In this document: one piece after another, positions 25,473 through 32,515 of the stretch
Layout: each line of letters begins with the position of its first letter
How positions within the stretch are numbered: the stretch's first letter is position 1
Assembly (NCBI RefSeq): GCF_000283655.1
Contig: NC_016586.1
Location: forward strand, 635,001-699,000
Length of the DNA: 64,000 bases
Reading direction: 5' to 3'
Origin: Azospirillum lipoferum 4B
GTDB taxonomy: Bacteria > Pseudomonadota > Alphaproteobacteria > Azospirillales > Azospirillaceae
Program-made: the position numbers and the translations under genes
Notes under the pieces: generated by a model
The model's input: only the letters and a program-made list of their open reading frames with translations
Told to the model about the DNA's origin: nothing
Database searches by the model: none

Positions 25473-26429
25473 TTATAATTCCGTGTTCCGAACGAGTTGA
25501 GAACCGGCTTCGGTGCCGGTGCCCGGTCCGAGGAAGCGGTCGCGGAAGTGCATCGCCTCCTCCATGAAGCCGGCGAGGAAATCCTCGGCGATCATCGACA
25601 GCGGCACCTGGGCGGAGCGCAGGATGGCGATGTCGAAGCCGATGCGCGGTTCGAAGGGGCGGACGACCAGCCCGTGCGGGACATAATCCTGGGCGGTGAA
25701 GGGATCGACGATCGACACGCCATAACCGGCCGCCACCATGGCGCAGGCATTCATCGTCAGCTGGGCTTCCACCCGCATCACCCGCGACACGTCATGGTCG
25801 GCGAAAACGGTGTCGATGCGGGAGCGCAGCAGCGCCGGCGGGGTGGTGGAGATGAAGCTCTCCCCCTCGAAATCCTTCGGGACCAGCACATCCTTCGCGG
25901 CGAGCGGATGGCCGGGCGGCAGGATTGCGACCGCCGGAATGCCGGGGATCTTCTCGGTCAGCACCGCCGCATGGTCGATGGGGGTGTGGGCGAATCCCAA
26001 CTCGCACTGGCCGGTCGCCACCCAGTCCAGGATGATGGGCGAGGTGCTGCCGCGCAGCGCGATGTCCACCCGCGGCCGTTCGCTGAGAAAGCGCGCAACG
26101 TAGCGCGGCAGGAATCCGACGCCCAGCGCCGGCATCGCCGCCACCCGCAACGCCCCGCTGCGCCGGGCGGTCAGGTCGCGCGCCGTCTGTTCGATCAGTT
26201 CCAGCCCGACGAAGGCGCGGTCGACCACCTGATAGAGCGAGATCGCCTCGCTGGTCGGCGCGATGCGGGGGCCGCGCCGTTCGAACAGCGTCAGCTTCAG
26301 CGCATATTGCAGGTCGCTGATCAGGCGGCTGACCGCGGGTTGGGAGATGTTCAGCAGTTCGGCCGCGGCGGTGATGCCGCCGGTCACCATCACCGCGCGG
26401 AAGGCCTCGATCTGGCGCGGATTGATCAT
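25473..26429 (-). CDS. LysR-family transcriptional regulator
   Basis: 318-residue LysR regulator with an N-terminal winged helix-turn-helix (AFRAVMVTGGITAAAELLNISQPAVSRLI, residues 10-38) and a two-lobe effector domain. ATG 26429 (MINPRQIEAF) is the natural family start. It lies between the importer operon and the divergent dehydrogenase operon and probably activates both in response to the transported amino acid or opine, as OccR/NocR-like regulators do for opines. The effector is unknown. Confidence 0.87.
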   Translation of the reverse strand: MINPRQIEAFRAVMVTGGITAAAELLNISQPAVSRLISDLQYALKLTLFERRGPRIAPTSEAISLYQVVDRAFVGLELIEQTARDLTARRSGALRVAAMPALGVGFLPRYVARFLSERPRVDIALRGSTSPIILDWVATGQCELGFAHTPIDHAAVLTEKIPGIPAVAILPPGHPLAAKDVLVPKDFEGESFISTTPPALLRSRIDTVFADHDVSRVMRVEAQLTMNACAMVAAGYGVSIVDPFTAQDYVPHGLVVRPFEPRIGFDIAILRSAQVPLSMIAEDFLAGFMEEAMHFRDRFLGPGTGTEAGSQLVRNTEL

Positions 26430-26491
26430 GGCGCCGGGCCCGCTCCGGCGGCGGATACATAACATTCGGTCATGAAACACCCCTTCGATCT

Positions 26492-26505
26492 GATTTGACA
26501 GTTAT
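26492..26505 (+). promoter_or_regulatory. Candidate LysR target site upstream of the dehydrogenase operon
   Basis: GATTTGACAGTTAT matches the site at 25430-25443 in 13 of 14 positions and is oriented the same way relative to its downstream genes, 271 bp before the FAD-oxidoreductase ATG. The 347-bp gap around it holds no other recognisable feature. Confidence 0.5.
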
Positions 26506-26776
26506 AGGTTGGCTGCCGATGCTGTCGCAAGGATCGAGGAGCGGCGGAGCGCCGCCGGGCAGCATCCCGTGGTGCTCCGCCAAAGAAAACACTGCAGTTA
26601 GCAATCCATCCATGTGTAACGCTGGCGGATCCGGCGTGTCCGCAAGGATATGCGCGACATTCATAAGTATTCGGCACCAAATGAGTGTGCCGGATTATTC
26701 GATGCGCGCCAAACGATAACGACGACAGCCGATGCGCACGGAAAATGGTGCGGCGCCGGCGGCGGGAGTGGAGACG

Positions 26777-27910
26777 ATGACGCAGCCCAGTCGGGGCGGA
26801 GAATACGACGTCGCCGTGATCGGCGGCGGGCTGGTCGGATCGGCGCTGGCCTGGGGCCTCGCCCGGTCGGGCCAGAAGGTCGCCATGCTGGACGAGGGCG
26901 ACATCGCCGTGCGCCCGTCGCGCGGCAACTTCGCCCTGGTCTGGGTGCAGGGCAAGGGTCTCGGCATGGCGGAGTATGCCGGCTGGACCAAGCAGTCCTC
27001 CGACGACTGGAGCGGCTTCGCCGACCTGCTGTACCAGCAGACCGGGCTGGACGTCGCCTACCGGCGCCCCGGCGGCTTCATGCCGATGCTGTCGGAGGAG
27101 GATCTGCAAGCCCGCGCCAACACCATGATGCGGCTGCACAACCAGCCGGACATGATCCCCTACCCCTACGAAGTGATGGACCGCGAGACGCTGCGCAAGG
27201 AGCTGCCCTTCATCGGGCCGGACGTGGTCGGCGGCACCTATTGCCCCTTGGACGGCCATTGCAACTCGCTGCGGCTGCTGCGCACCCTGCATACGGGCAT
27301 CGGCATGCTGGGCGTCGATTACCGGCCCAACCACCGGGTCGAGAGCATCGAGCATCGCGACGGCGGCTTCCGCATGAGCACCGCCGGCGGCGAGGTGCGC
27401 GCCGGCAAGATCGTGCTGGCTGCCGGCCACGACAGCGCCCGGTTGGCGCCGATGGTCGGGCTGTCCGCCCCGGTCCGTCCGCAGCGCGGCCATGTCATCG
27501 TCACCGAGAAGACCGCCCCCTTCCTGCACCACCCCACCGCCTATGTCCGCCAGACCGACGAGGGCGGGGTGATGATCGGCGACAGCTTCGAGGAGGCCGG
27601 CTTCGACACCACGCTGCAGCCCGGCGTGTCGTCGGCCGTCGCGGAGCGCGCCATCCGCTTCTTCCCGCTGCTGGGCAAGCTGAACGTGGTGCGGAGCTGG
27701 GCGGCGCTGCGCGTGCTGACCCCGGACGGCTTCCCGATCTACGAGGAGTCGAAGACGGCGCCCGGCGCCTTCGTCGCCACCTGCCACAGCGGCGTCACCC
27801 TTGCCGCCAACCATGCGCTGACGCTGGCGCCGCTGATCGCGGCCGGCGGCCTCGGCGACCGATTTGCGCCCTTCAGCGCCCGGAGGTTCCATGTTCCGCA
27901 GGCTGCCTGA
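26777..27910 (+). CDS. FAD-dependent amino-acid/opine dehydrogenase subunit (DAO type, HcnC/OoxB-like)
   Basis: 377-residue flavoprotein of the DAO family with the N-terminal FAD motif VAVIGGGLVGSALAWGLA and the C-terminal HSGVTLAANHALTLAPLIA. Such proteins form heterotrimers with a small 2Fe-2S subunit and a second FAD subunit, both encoded next, and oxidise opines, D-hydroxyproline, glycine or similar amines, passing electrons to the respiratory chain. ATG 26777 has GGAG at 5-6 bp; an earlier ATG at 26732 lacks a site. Its end overlaps the next gene by 20 bp. Confidence 0.83.
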   Translation: MTQPSRGGEYDVAVIGGGLVGSALAWGLARSGQKVAMLDEGDIAVRPSRGNFALVWVQGKGLGMAEYAGWTKQSSDDWSGFADLLYQQTGLDVAYRRPGGFMPMLSEEDLQARANTMMRLHNQPDMIPYPYEVMDRETLRKELPFIGPDVVGGTYCPLDGHCNSLRLLRTLHTGIGMLGVDYRPNHRVESIEHRDGGFRMSTAGGEVRAGKIVLAAGHDSARLAPMVGLSAPVRPQRGHVIVTEKTAPFLHHPTAYVRQTDEGGVMIGDSFEEAGFDTTLQPGVSSAVAERAIRFFPLLGKLNVVRSWAALRVLTPDGFPIYEESKTAPGAFVATCHSGVTLAANHALTLAPLIAAGGLGDRFAPFSARRFHVPQAA

Positions 27911-28205
27911 GATCGAAACCGCCATTGGGACCGCTGCCGAAGCGGTCGCCTTCACCATCGACGGCCGCCCGGCCAGTGCGCGGGCCGGAGACAGCGTTGC
28001 CGCCGCCCTGCTGGCGAACGGCGTCACCGCCTGCCGCAACACGCCGGTCAGCGGTGCGGCGCGCGGACCCTACTGCATGATGGGCGTCTGCTTCGACTGC
28101 CTCGTCACCATCGACGGCACCGGCAACCGCCAGGGCTGTCAGGTGCGCGTGGCGCCGGGCATGGCGGTGGAAACCCAGAACGGCAAGCGCGAGGTGGAGC
28201 GATGA
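27891..28205 (+). CDS. Small (2Fe-2S)-binding dehydrogenase subunit (HcnA-like)
   Basis: 104-residue protein with a plant-ferredoxin-like domain. Cluster cysteines are visible in CRNTP, PYCMMGVCFDC and GCQVRV. Length and pattern match the small subunit of HcnABC, opine oxidase and D-hydroxyproline dehydrogenase complexes. GGAGG precedes the ATG at 27891, which lies inside the end of the upstream gene, and its own stop overlaps the next ATG. It probably relays electrons between the two FAD subunits. Confidence 0.85.
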   Translation: MFRRLPEIETAIGTAAEAVAFTIDGRPASARAGDSVAAALLANGVTACRNTPVSGAARGPYCMMGVCFDCLVTIDGTGNRQGCQVRVAPGMAVETQNGKREVER

Positions 28206-29653
28206 GCGCCCAGGGGAGCAAGTTTGACTTCGACATCGCCGTCGTCGGCTCCGGTCCGGCCGGCCTCGCCGCTGCGGCGCTCGCCGCGTCCAAGGGCGCG
28301 TCGGTGGTGCTGCTCGACGAACAGACGGAACCGGGCGGCCAGATCTACCGCGCCGTCACCGAGACGCCGGTGCGCGACCGCAAGGTGCTCGGTCCCGACT
28401 ATTGGCACGGCGCCGAGCTGCTGGGACCGCTGCGCGACAGCGGTGCCGCCCACTGGCCGGGTGCCACGGTGTGGAGCATCGCCCGCCCGCGCGAGGACGG
28501 GCCGGACGGGGAGCGCAGCATCCAGATCGGCCTGTCGCGCAACGGTGCGGCGGCGATGCTGACCGTGCGCCACGTCATCCTGGCGACCGGCGCGCTGGAA
28601 CGGCCCTTCCCCATTCCCGGCTGGACCCTGCCGGGCGTGCTGGGCGCAGGTGCGGCGCAGGTGCTGCTGAAGACCTCCGGCCTCGTGCCGTCGGGCGCAA
28701 CGGTGATGGCGGGCAGCGGGCCGCTGCTGTGGCTGCTGGCCTGGCAGTATCTGCAGGCCGGCGCGCGGATCGACGCCATCCTCGACACCACGCCAAAGCA
28801 GAACTGGCGCGCCGCCCTGCCGCTGCTGCCCGGTTTCCTGCGCTCGCCCTATTTGGCCAAGGGCATGAAGCTGATGCTGGAGGTGCGGCGCAAGCTGACC
28901 GTCATCGGCAATGTCACCGCGCTCCGCGCCGACGGTGACGGCGCACTCAAGAGCGTCACCTACACCCGCAACGGCACGGAGCACCGGCTGCCGGCCGACA
29001 CGCTTCTGCTGCACCAGGGCGTCGTCCCCAACCTGAATCTCGCCAACGCCACCGGCTGCGCCCAGCGCTGGGACGAGCAGCAGCGCTGCTGGCGCCCGAC
29101 CACCGACGAGTGGGGAGCCACCTCCGTCGAGGGCGTGTCGCTGGCCGGCGACGGTGCCGGCATCGGCGGCGCCCGCGCGGCGGAAGAAGCCGGACGGCTG
29201 GCGGCGCTCGACGCTCTGCACCGGCTGGGGCGCATCGGGCGGGAGCAGCGCGACCAGTCCGCCGCGCCGTTCCGCGCCGCACTCGACCGGGCGCTGACGG
29301 GGCGCGCCTTCCTCGACACGCTCTACACCCCGGCGGAGACGTTCCGCGTGCCGGCCGACGACACCATCGTCTGCCGCTGCGAGGAGATCACCGCCGGCGC
29401 GGTGCGCGAAGCGGTGCGGCTGGGCTGCTCCGGCCCCAACCAGGCCAAGAGTTTCCTGCGCTGCGGCATGGGGCCGTGCCAGGGCCGGCTCTGCGGCCCG
29501 ACGGTGACCGAGGTCATCGCGGCGGAGCGCGGCGTCTCCCCGGCGGAGGTCGGCTATTACCGCCTGCGCCCGCCGGTGAAGCCGATCACGCTCGCCGAGC
29601 TGGCCGCCCTGCCGAAGACCGACGCCGACATCGACGCCGTGTTCAAGCACTGA
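28202..29653 (+). CDS. FAD-dependent dehydrogenase subunit with BFD-like 2Fe-2S domain (HcnB/OoxA-like)
   Basis: 483-residue flavoprotein. It has an N-terminal FAD motif (IAVVGSGPAGLAAAALAASKG), a pyridine-nucleotide-type middle domain (HVILATGALERPFPIPGW) and a C-terminal bacterioferredoxin-ferredoxin-like cluster domain with CRCEEI and CGMGPCQGRLCG. It completes the three-subunit dehydrogenase with the two preceding genes; starts and stops overlap (ATGA at 28202). The gene order here is DAO subunit, small subunit, large subunit. Hydrogen cyanide synthase is a sequence relative but is not implied by context. Confidence 0.85.
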   Translation: MSAQGSKFDFDIAVVGSGPAGLAAAALAASKGASVVLLDEQTEPGGQIYRAVTETPVRDRKVLGPDYWHGAELLGPLRDSGAAHWPGATVWSIARPREDGPDGERSIQIGLSRNGAAAMLTVRHVILATGALERPFPIPGWTLPGVLGAGAAQVLLKTSGLVPSGATVMAGSGPLLWLLAWQYLQAGARIDAILDTTPKQNWRAALPLLPGFLRSPYLAKGMKLMLEVRRKLTVIGNVTALRADGDGALKSVTYTRNGTEHRLPADTLLLHQGVVPNLNLANATGCAQRWDEQQRCWRPTTDEWGATSVEGVSLAGDGAGIGGARAAEEAGRLAALDALHRLGRIGREQRDQSAAPFRAALDRALTGRAFLDTLYTPAETFRVPADDTIVCRCEEITAGAVREAVRLGCSGPNQAKSFLRCGMGPCQGRLCGPTVTEVIAAERGVSPAEVGYYRLRPPVKPITLAELAALPKTDADIDAVFKH

Positions 29654-29666
29654 CCGGAGGCGCCCG

Positions 29667-30794
29667 ATGACCGCAAGCGCCTCCTTCAAACCAGACGTCA
29701 TCGTCATCGGCGGCGGGCTGCACGGCTGCTCCGCCGCGCTGCAGCTGTCGATGCGCGGCGTGCGCGTGCTGGTTCTGGAGAAGGACCATGTCGCCCGCCA
29801 CGCCTCCGGCGTCAATGCGGGCGGCGTGCGCCAGCTCGGCCGCCATGTCGCGGAGGTGCCGCTGTCCGTCGCTTCCATGGCGTTGTGGCACGGCATCCGC
29901 GATCTGGTGGACGACGATTGCGGCTTCGAAAGCCATGGCCAGATCAAGGTGGCGGAGACCGAGGCCGAGCTGGAGACGGTGCGTGCCCGCGTCGCCGAAC
30001 TCAACGCGCTGGGCTTCACCCACGAGGAGGTGATCGGGCAGGACGAGCTGCGGTCGCTGGTGCCGGCCATCGCCGATCATTGCGTCGGTGCGCTGGTGTC
30101 GCGCGGCGACGGGGCGGCAATCCCCTTCCGCACCACCTTCGCCTTCCGCCGCAAGGCCATCGCGCTGGGCGCCCGCTTTCAGGAGGGTGGCGCCGTGACG
30201 CGGCTGGCCCGCAAGGGCGGGCTGTGGAGCGTGGAAACGGCGGACGGCGGCCGGTTCGAGGCGCCGGTGGTGGTGAATGCCGCCGGGGCCTGGGCCGACC
30301 GCATCGCCGCGCAGGTGGGGGAGCCGGTGCCGCTGGAGGTCATCGCGCCGATGCTGATGATCACCGCCCGCGTCGCCCCCTTCATCAAGCCGGTGGTGGG
30401 TGCGACCGGCCGCACGCTGTCCTTCAAGCAGTTCCCCAACGGGACCGTGCTGATCGGCGGCGGGCTGCTGGGCCGGGCGGTGCGCGACGAGAACCGGACG
30501 GAGCTGGACTTCTCCCAGGTGTCGGTGAATGCCCGCACGGTGTGGGACCTGTTCCCCTCCATGCGCGGCGCCACCATCGTCCGCAGCTGGGCGGGAATCG
30601 AGGCACGCATGCCGGACCAGATCCCGGTGATCGGCCCCAGCGGCACCGAACCGGACCTCTACCATTCCTTCGGCTTCTCAGCGCACGGCTTCCAGCTCGG
30701 CCCCATCGTCGGGCGGATCACCGCCGACCTGATCACGGGCGGGGCCACCGACCTGCCCGTCGCCCCCTTCCGCATCGGCCGCTTCGCCGCCTGA
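29667..30794 (+). CDS. FAD-dependent oxidoreductase (sarcosine-oxidase-beta/D-amino-acid type)
   Basis: 375-residue DAO-family flavoprotein. It has VIVIGGGLHGCSAALQLSMRGV at the start, ASGVNAGGVRQLGRH typical of sarcosine/dimethylglycine-type enzymes, and FGFSAHGFQLGPIVGR near the C-terminus. It is distinct from the first DAO subunit of this operon, so the locus encodes two flavin oxidation steps. GGAGG lies 6 bp before ATG 29667 and 13 bp separate it from the previous gene. It probably yields an imine that the RidA protein encoded next hydrolyses. Confidence 0.82.
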   Translation: MTASASFKPDVIVIGGGLHGCSAALQLSMRGVRVLVLEKDHVARHASGVNAGGVRQLGRHVAEVPLSVASMALWHGIRDLVDDDCGFESHGQIKVAETEAELETVRARVAELNALGFTHEEVIGQDELRSLVPAIADHCVGALVSRGDGAAIPFRTTFAFRRKAIALGARFQEGGAVTRLARKGGLWSVETADGGRFEAPVVVNAAGAWADRIAAQVGEPVPLEVIAPMLMITARVAPFIKPVVGATGRTLSFKQFPNGTVLIGGGLLGRAVRDENRTELDFSQVSVNARTVWDLFPSMRGATIVRSWAGIEARMPDQIPVIGPSGTEPDLYHSFGFSAHGFQLGPIVGRITADLITGGATDLPVAPFRIGRFAA

Positions 30795-30812
30795 CCTTTG
30801 GAGCATCATCCC

Positions 30813-31160
30813 GTGACGATCCAGCGCTTCCACCCGACCCCGCGGCTCTGCGACATGGTCATCCACAAGGACACCGTCTATCTCGCCGGCCAGATCGTTG
30901 ATGACGGATCAACCACCGTGGAGGCGCAGACCCGCGACGTGCTGCGCCAGATCGACGCCCTGCTGGCCGAGGCCGGGACGAGCAAGAGCAACATCCTGAC
31001 CGCCACGGTCTATCTCGCTGACATCGCCACCTTCCCCGAGATGAACGCCGCCTGGGACGCCTGGGTCGACAAGGCCAATCCGCCGGCCCGCGCGACGGTG
31101 GAGGCCAAGCTGGCCGACCCGTCGATCCTGGTCGAGATCGTCGTCGTCGCGGGACTCTGA
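30813..31160 (+). CDS. RidA-family enamine/imine deaminase, first copy
   Basis: 115-residue RidA-family protein that hydrolyses reactive 2-aminoacrylate-type imines to 2-oxo acids. The conserved arginine (PPARATVEA) that binds the substrate carboxylate is present, as is the YLAGQI strand near the start. GTG 30813 is chosen for the GGAG 9 bp upstream; a TTG at 30798 would be the alternative. It follows two flavin dehydrogenases whose products are imines, which explains its presence. Confidence 0.86.
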   Translation: MTIQRFHPTPRLCDMVIHKDTVYLAGQIVDDGSTTVEAQTRDVLRQIDALLAEAGTSKSNILTATVYLADIATFPEMNAAWDAWVDKANPPARATVEAKLADPSILVEIVVVAGL

Positions 31161-31193
31161 CCCAATCAACCTTCGTCATTTCCGGAGCCTGCC

Positions 31194-31958
31194 ATGAAGC
31201 GCCTCGTCACCGGCGTTGCCGCCCTCCTCTTGCTTGCGTCCGGCGGCATTGCCGCGGCGCAGGAGATCCGCATCGCCACCGAGGGCGCCTATCCGCCCTT
31301 CAACTTCACCCAGCCCGACGGCAAGGTGGCGGGGCTGGAGGTCGATCTTGCCAACGCGCTGTGCGAGCGGATGAAGCGGCCCTGCACCGTCATGGCGCAG
31401 GAATGGGACGGCATCATTCCGGGACTGCTGGCGAAGAAGTACGACGCCATCATGGCGACGATGAACATCACGCCGGAACGGGCGAAGGCCATCGGCTTCT
31501 CCACCCCCTACATGGTGGTGCCGGCCTATTTCGTGGCACCTGCCAAGTCCGCCATCGACGGCTCGCCCGCCAGCCTGCGCGGCAAGACCATCGGCGCCCA
31601 GGTCTCCACCACCCATTCCCGCTATGTCGAGAAGCATCTCGGCAGCGAGGCGACGCTGAAGACCTACGACACCGCCTCCAACCTGCTGGCCGATTTGAAG
31701 GCCGGGCGGATCGACGCCGCCATCACCACCGGCGCCACCGCGTCCGACTGGGTGAAGGGCGACGGCGGCAAGTCGGTCAAGCTGGTCGGCCAGCCGGTGA
31801 TCGACGCCGAGGTGTTCGGCCCCGGCATCGGCGTCGGCCTGCGCAAGGAGGACGAGAGCCTGAAGCAGTCCTTCGACGAGGCGATCCGCGCGGTCGTGCA
31901 GGACGGCACCCTGGCCCGCATTGCCGCCCGCTACGTCGATTTTTCCATCACCCCCTGA
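31194..31958 (+). CDS. Polar amino-acid ABC transporter substrate-binding protein
   Basis: 254-residue periplasmic protein of the SBP_bac_3 family (ArgT/HisJ/opine-binding type). The signal peptide (MKRLVTGVAALLLLASGGIAAAQ) is cleaved near residue 22, followed by IRIATEGAYPPFNFTQPDGKVAGLEVDLANAL. It resembles octopine/nopaline/lysine-arginine binders. No cognate permease or ATPase gene lies next to it, so it must use a transporter encoded elsewhere. GGAG precedes the ATG. It sits between the two RidA genes. Confidence 0.86.
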   Translation: MKRLVTGVAALLLLASGGIAAAQEIRIATEGAYPPFNFTQPDGKVAGLEVDLANALCERMKRPCTVMAQEWDGIIPGLLAKKYDAIMATMNITPERAKAIGFSTPYMVVPAYFVAPAKSAIDGSPASLRGKTIGAQVSTTHSRYVEKHLGSEATLKTYDTASNLLADLKAGRIDAAITTGATASDWVKGDGGKSVKLVGQPVIDAEVFGPGIGVGLRKEDESLKQSFDEAIRAVVQDGTLARIAARYVDFSITP

Positions 31959-31987
31959 GTTCTTTTAAAACCGAGGAGCAGTTCCCA

Positions 31988-32335
31988 GTGATCAAGCGCA
32001 TCGAGAAGACCAAGATCATGCACCGCGTCGTCGTCAACAACGGCACGGCCTATCTCGGCGGCATCATCGCCGACGACGTCAGCGTCGGCATGGGCGGCCA
32101 GGTCACGCAGATCTGCGGCAAGCTCGACCAGGTGCTGGCGATGGCCGGCAGCGACAAGACCAAGCTGCTGTCCGCCCAGCTGTTCATCACCGACATGAGC
32201 CTGAAGAACGAGATGAACGAGGCATGGCTCGCCTGGCTCGACGGCAACGACCTGCCGGCCCGCGCCACCATCGGCGTCGCCGATCTCGGCGCGCCGGAGA
32301 TCAAGATCGAGGTGGTCGTCACCGCCGCCGTCTGA
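31988..32335 (+). CDS. RidA-family enamine/imine deaminase, second copy
   Basis: 115-residue RidA-family protein beginning with GTG 31988, supported by GAGGAG 9 bp upstream. It has the strand YLGGIIADD and the substrate-binding Arg in LPARATIGV, but differs clearly from the first copy (for example MGGQVTQICGKLDQVLAMAGSDKTKLL). It resembles the RidA subgroup found in amino-acid and opine catabolic operons. Two paralogues in one operon suggest two different imine intermediates. Confidence 0.84.
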   Translation: MIKRIEKTKIMHRVVVNNGTAYLGGIIADDVSVGMGGQVTQICGKLDQVLAMAGSDKTKLLSAQLFITDMSLKNEMNEAWLAWLDGNDLPARATIGVADLGAPEIKIEVVVTAAV

Positions 32336-32354
32336 TTGCCGCATATAAGCCGTG

Positions 32355-32381
32355 ACGCCCCGTGCCCGACGCGCGGGGCGT
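32355..32381 (+). terminator. Stem-loop at the end of the dehydrogenase operon
   Basis: Stem ACGCCCCG (32355-32362) / CGGGGCGT (32374-32381) lies 20 bp after the second RidA stop codon, followed by a weak T-rich stretch (TGCTGTTTG). It is a probable terminator for the plus-strand operon. The rest of the gap to 32515 shows nothing clear. Confidence 0.55.
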
Positions 32382-32515
32382 TGCTGTTTGAGGATTACCG
32401 TTTCGGTTCCGGGCGCTGCACCGCCGCCTCGCTACCGGCGGAACAGGCGGCGGCACCGTCAGGTGCCACCTGCGCCTGCTCCACCTGCGAAGCGCCACCC
32501 TGCCTCTGGGTCACA

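Noticed and set aside
26777-29653. Hydrogen cyanide synthase hcnABC
   Set aside because: Subunit types match the wider family, but gene order differs and the neighbours (importers, RidA, LysR) point to amino-acid or opine catabolism.
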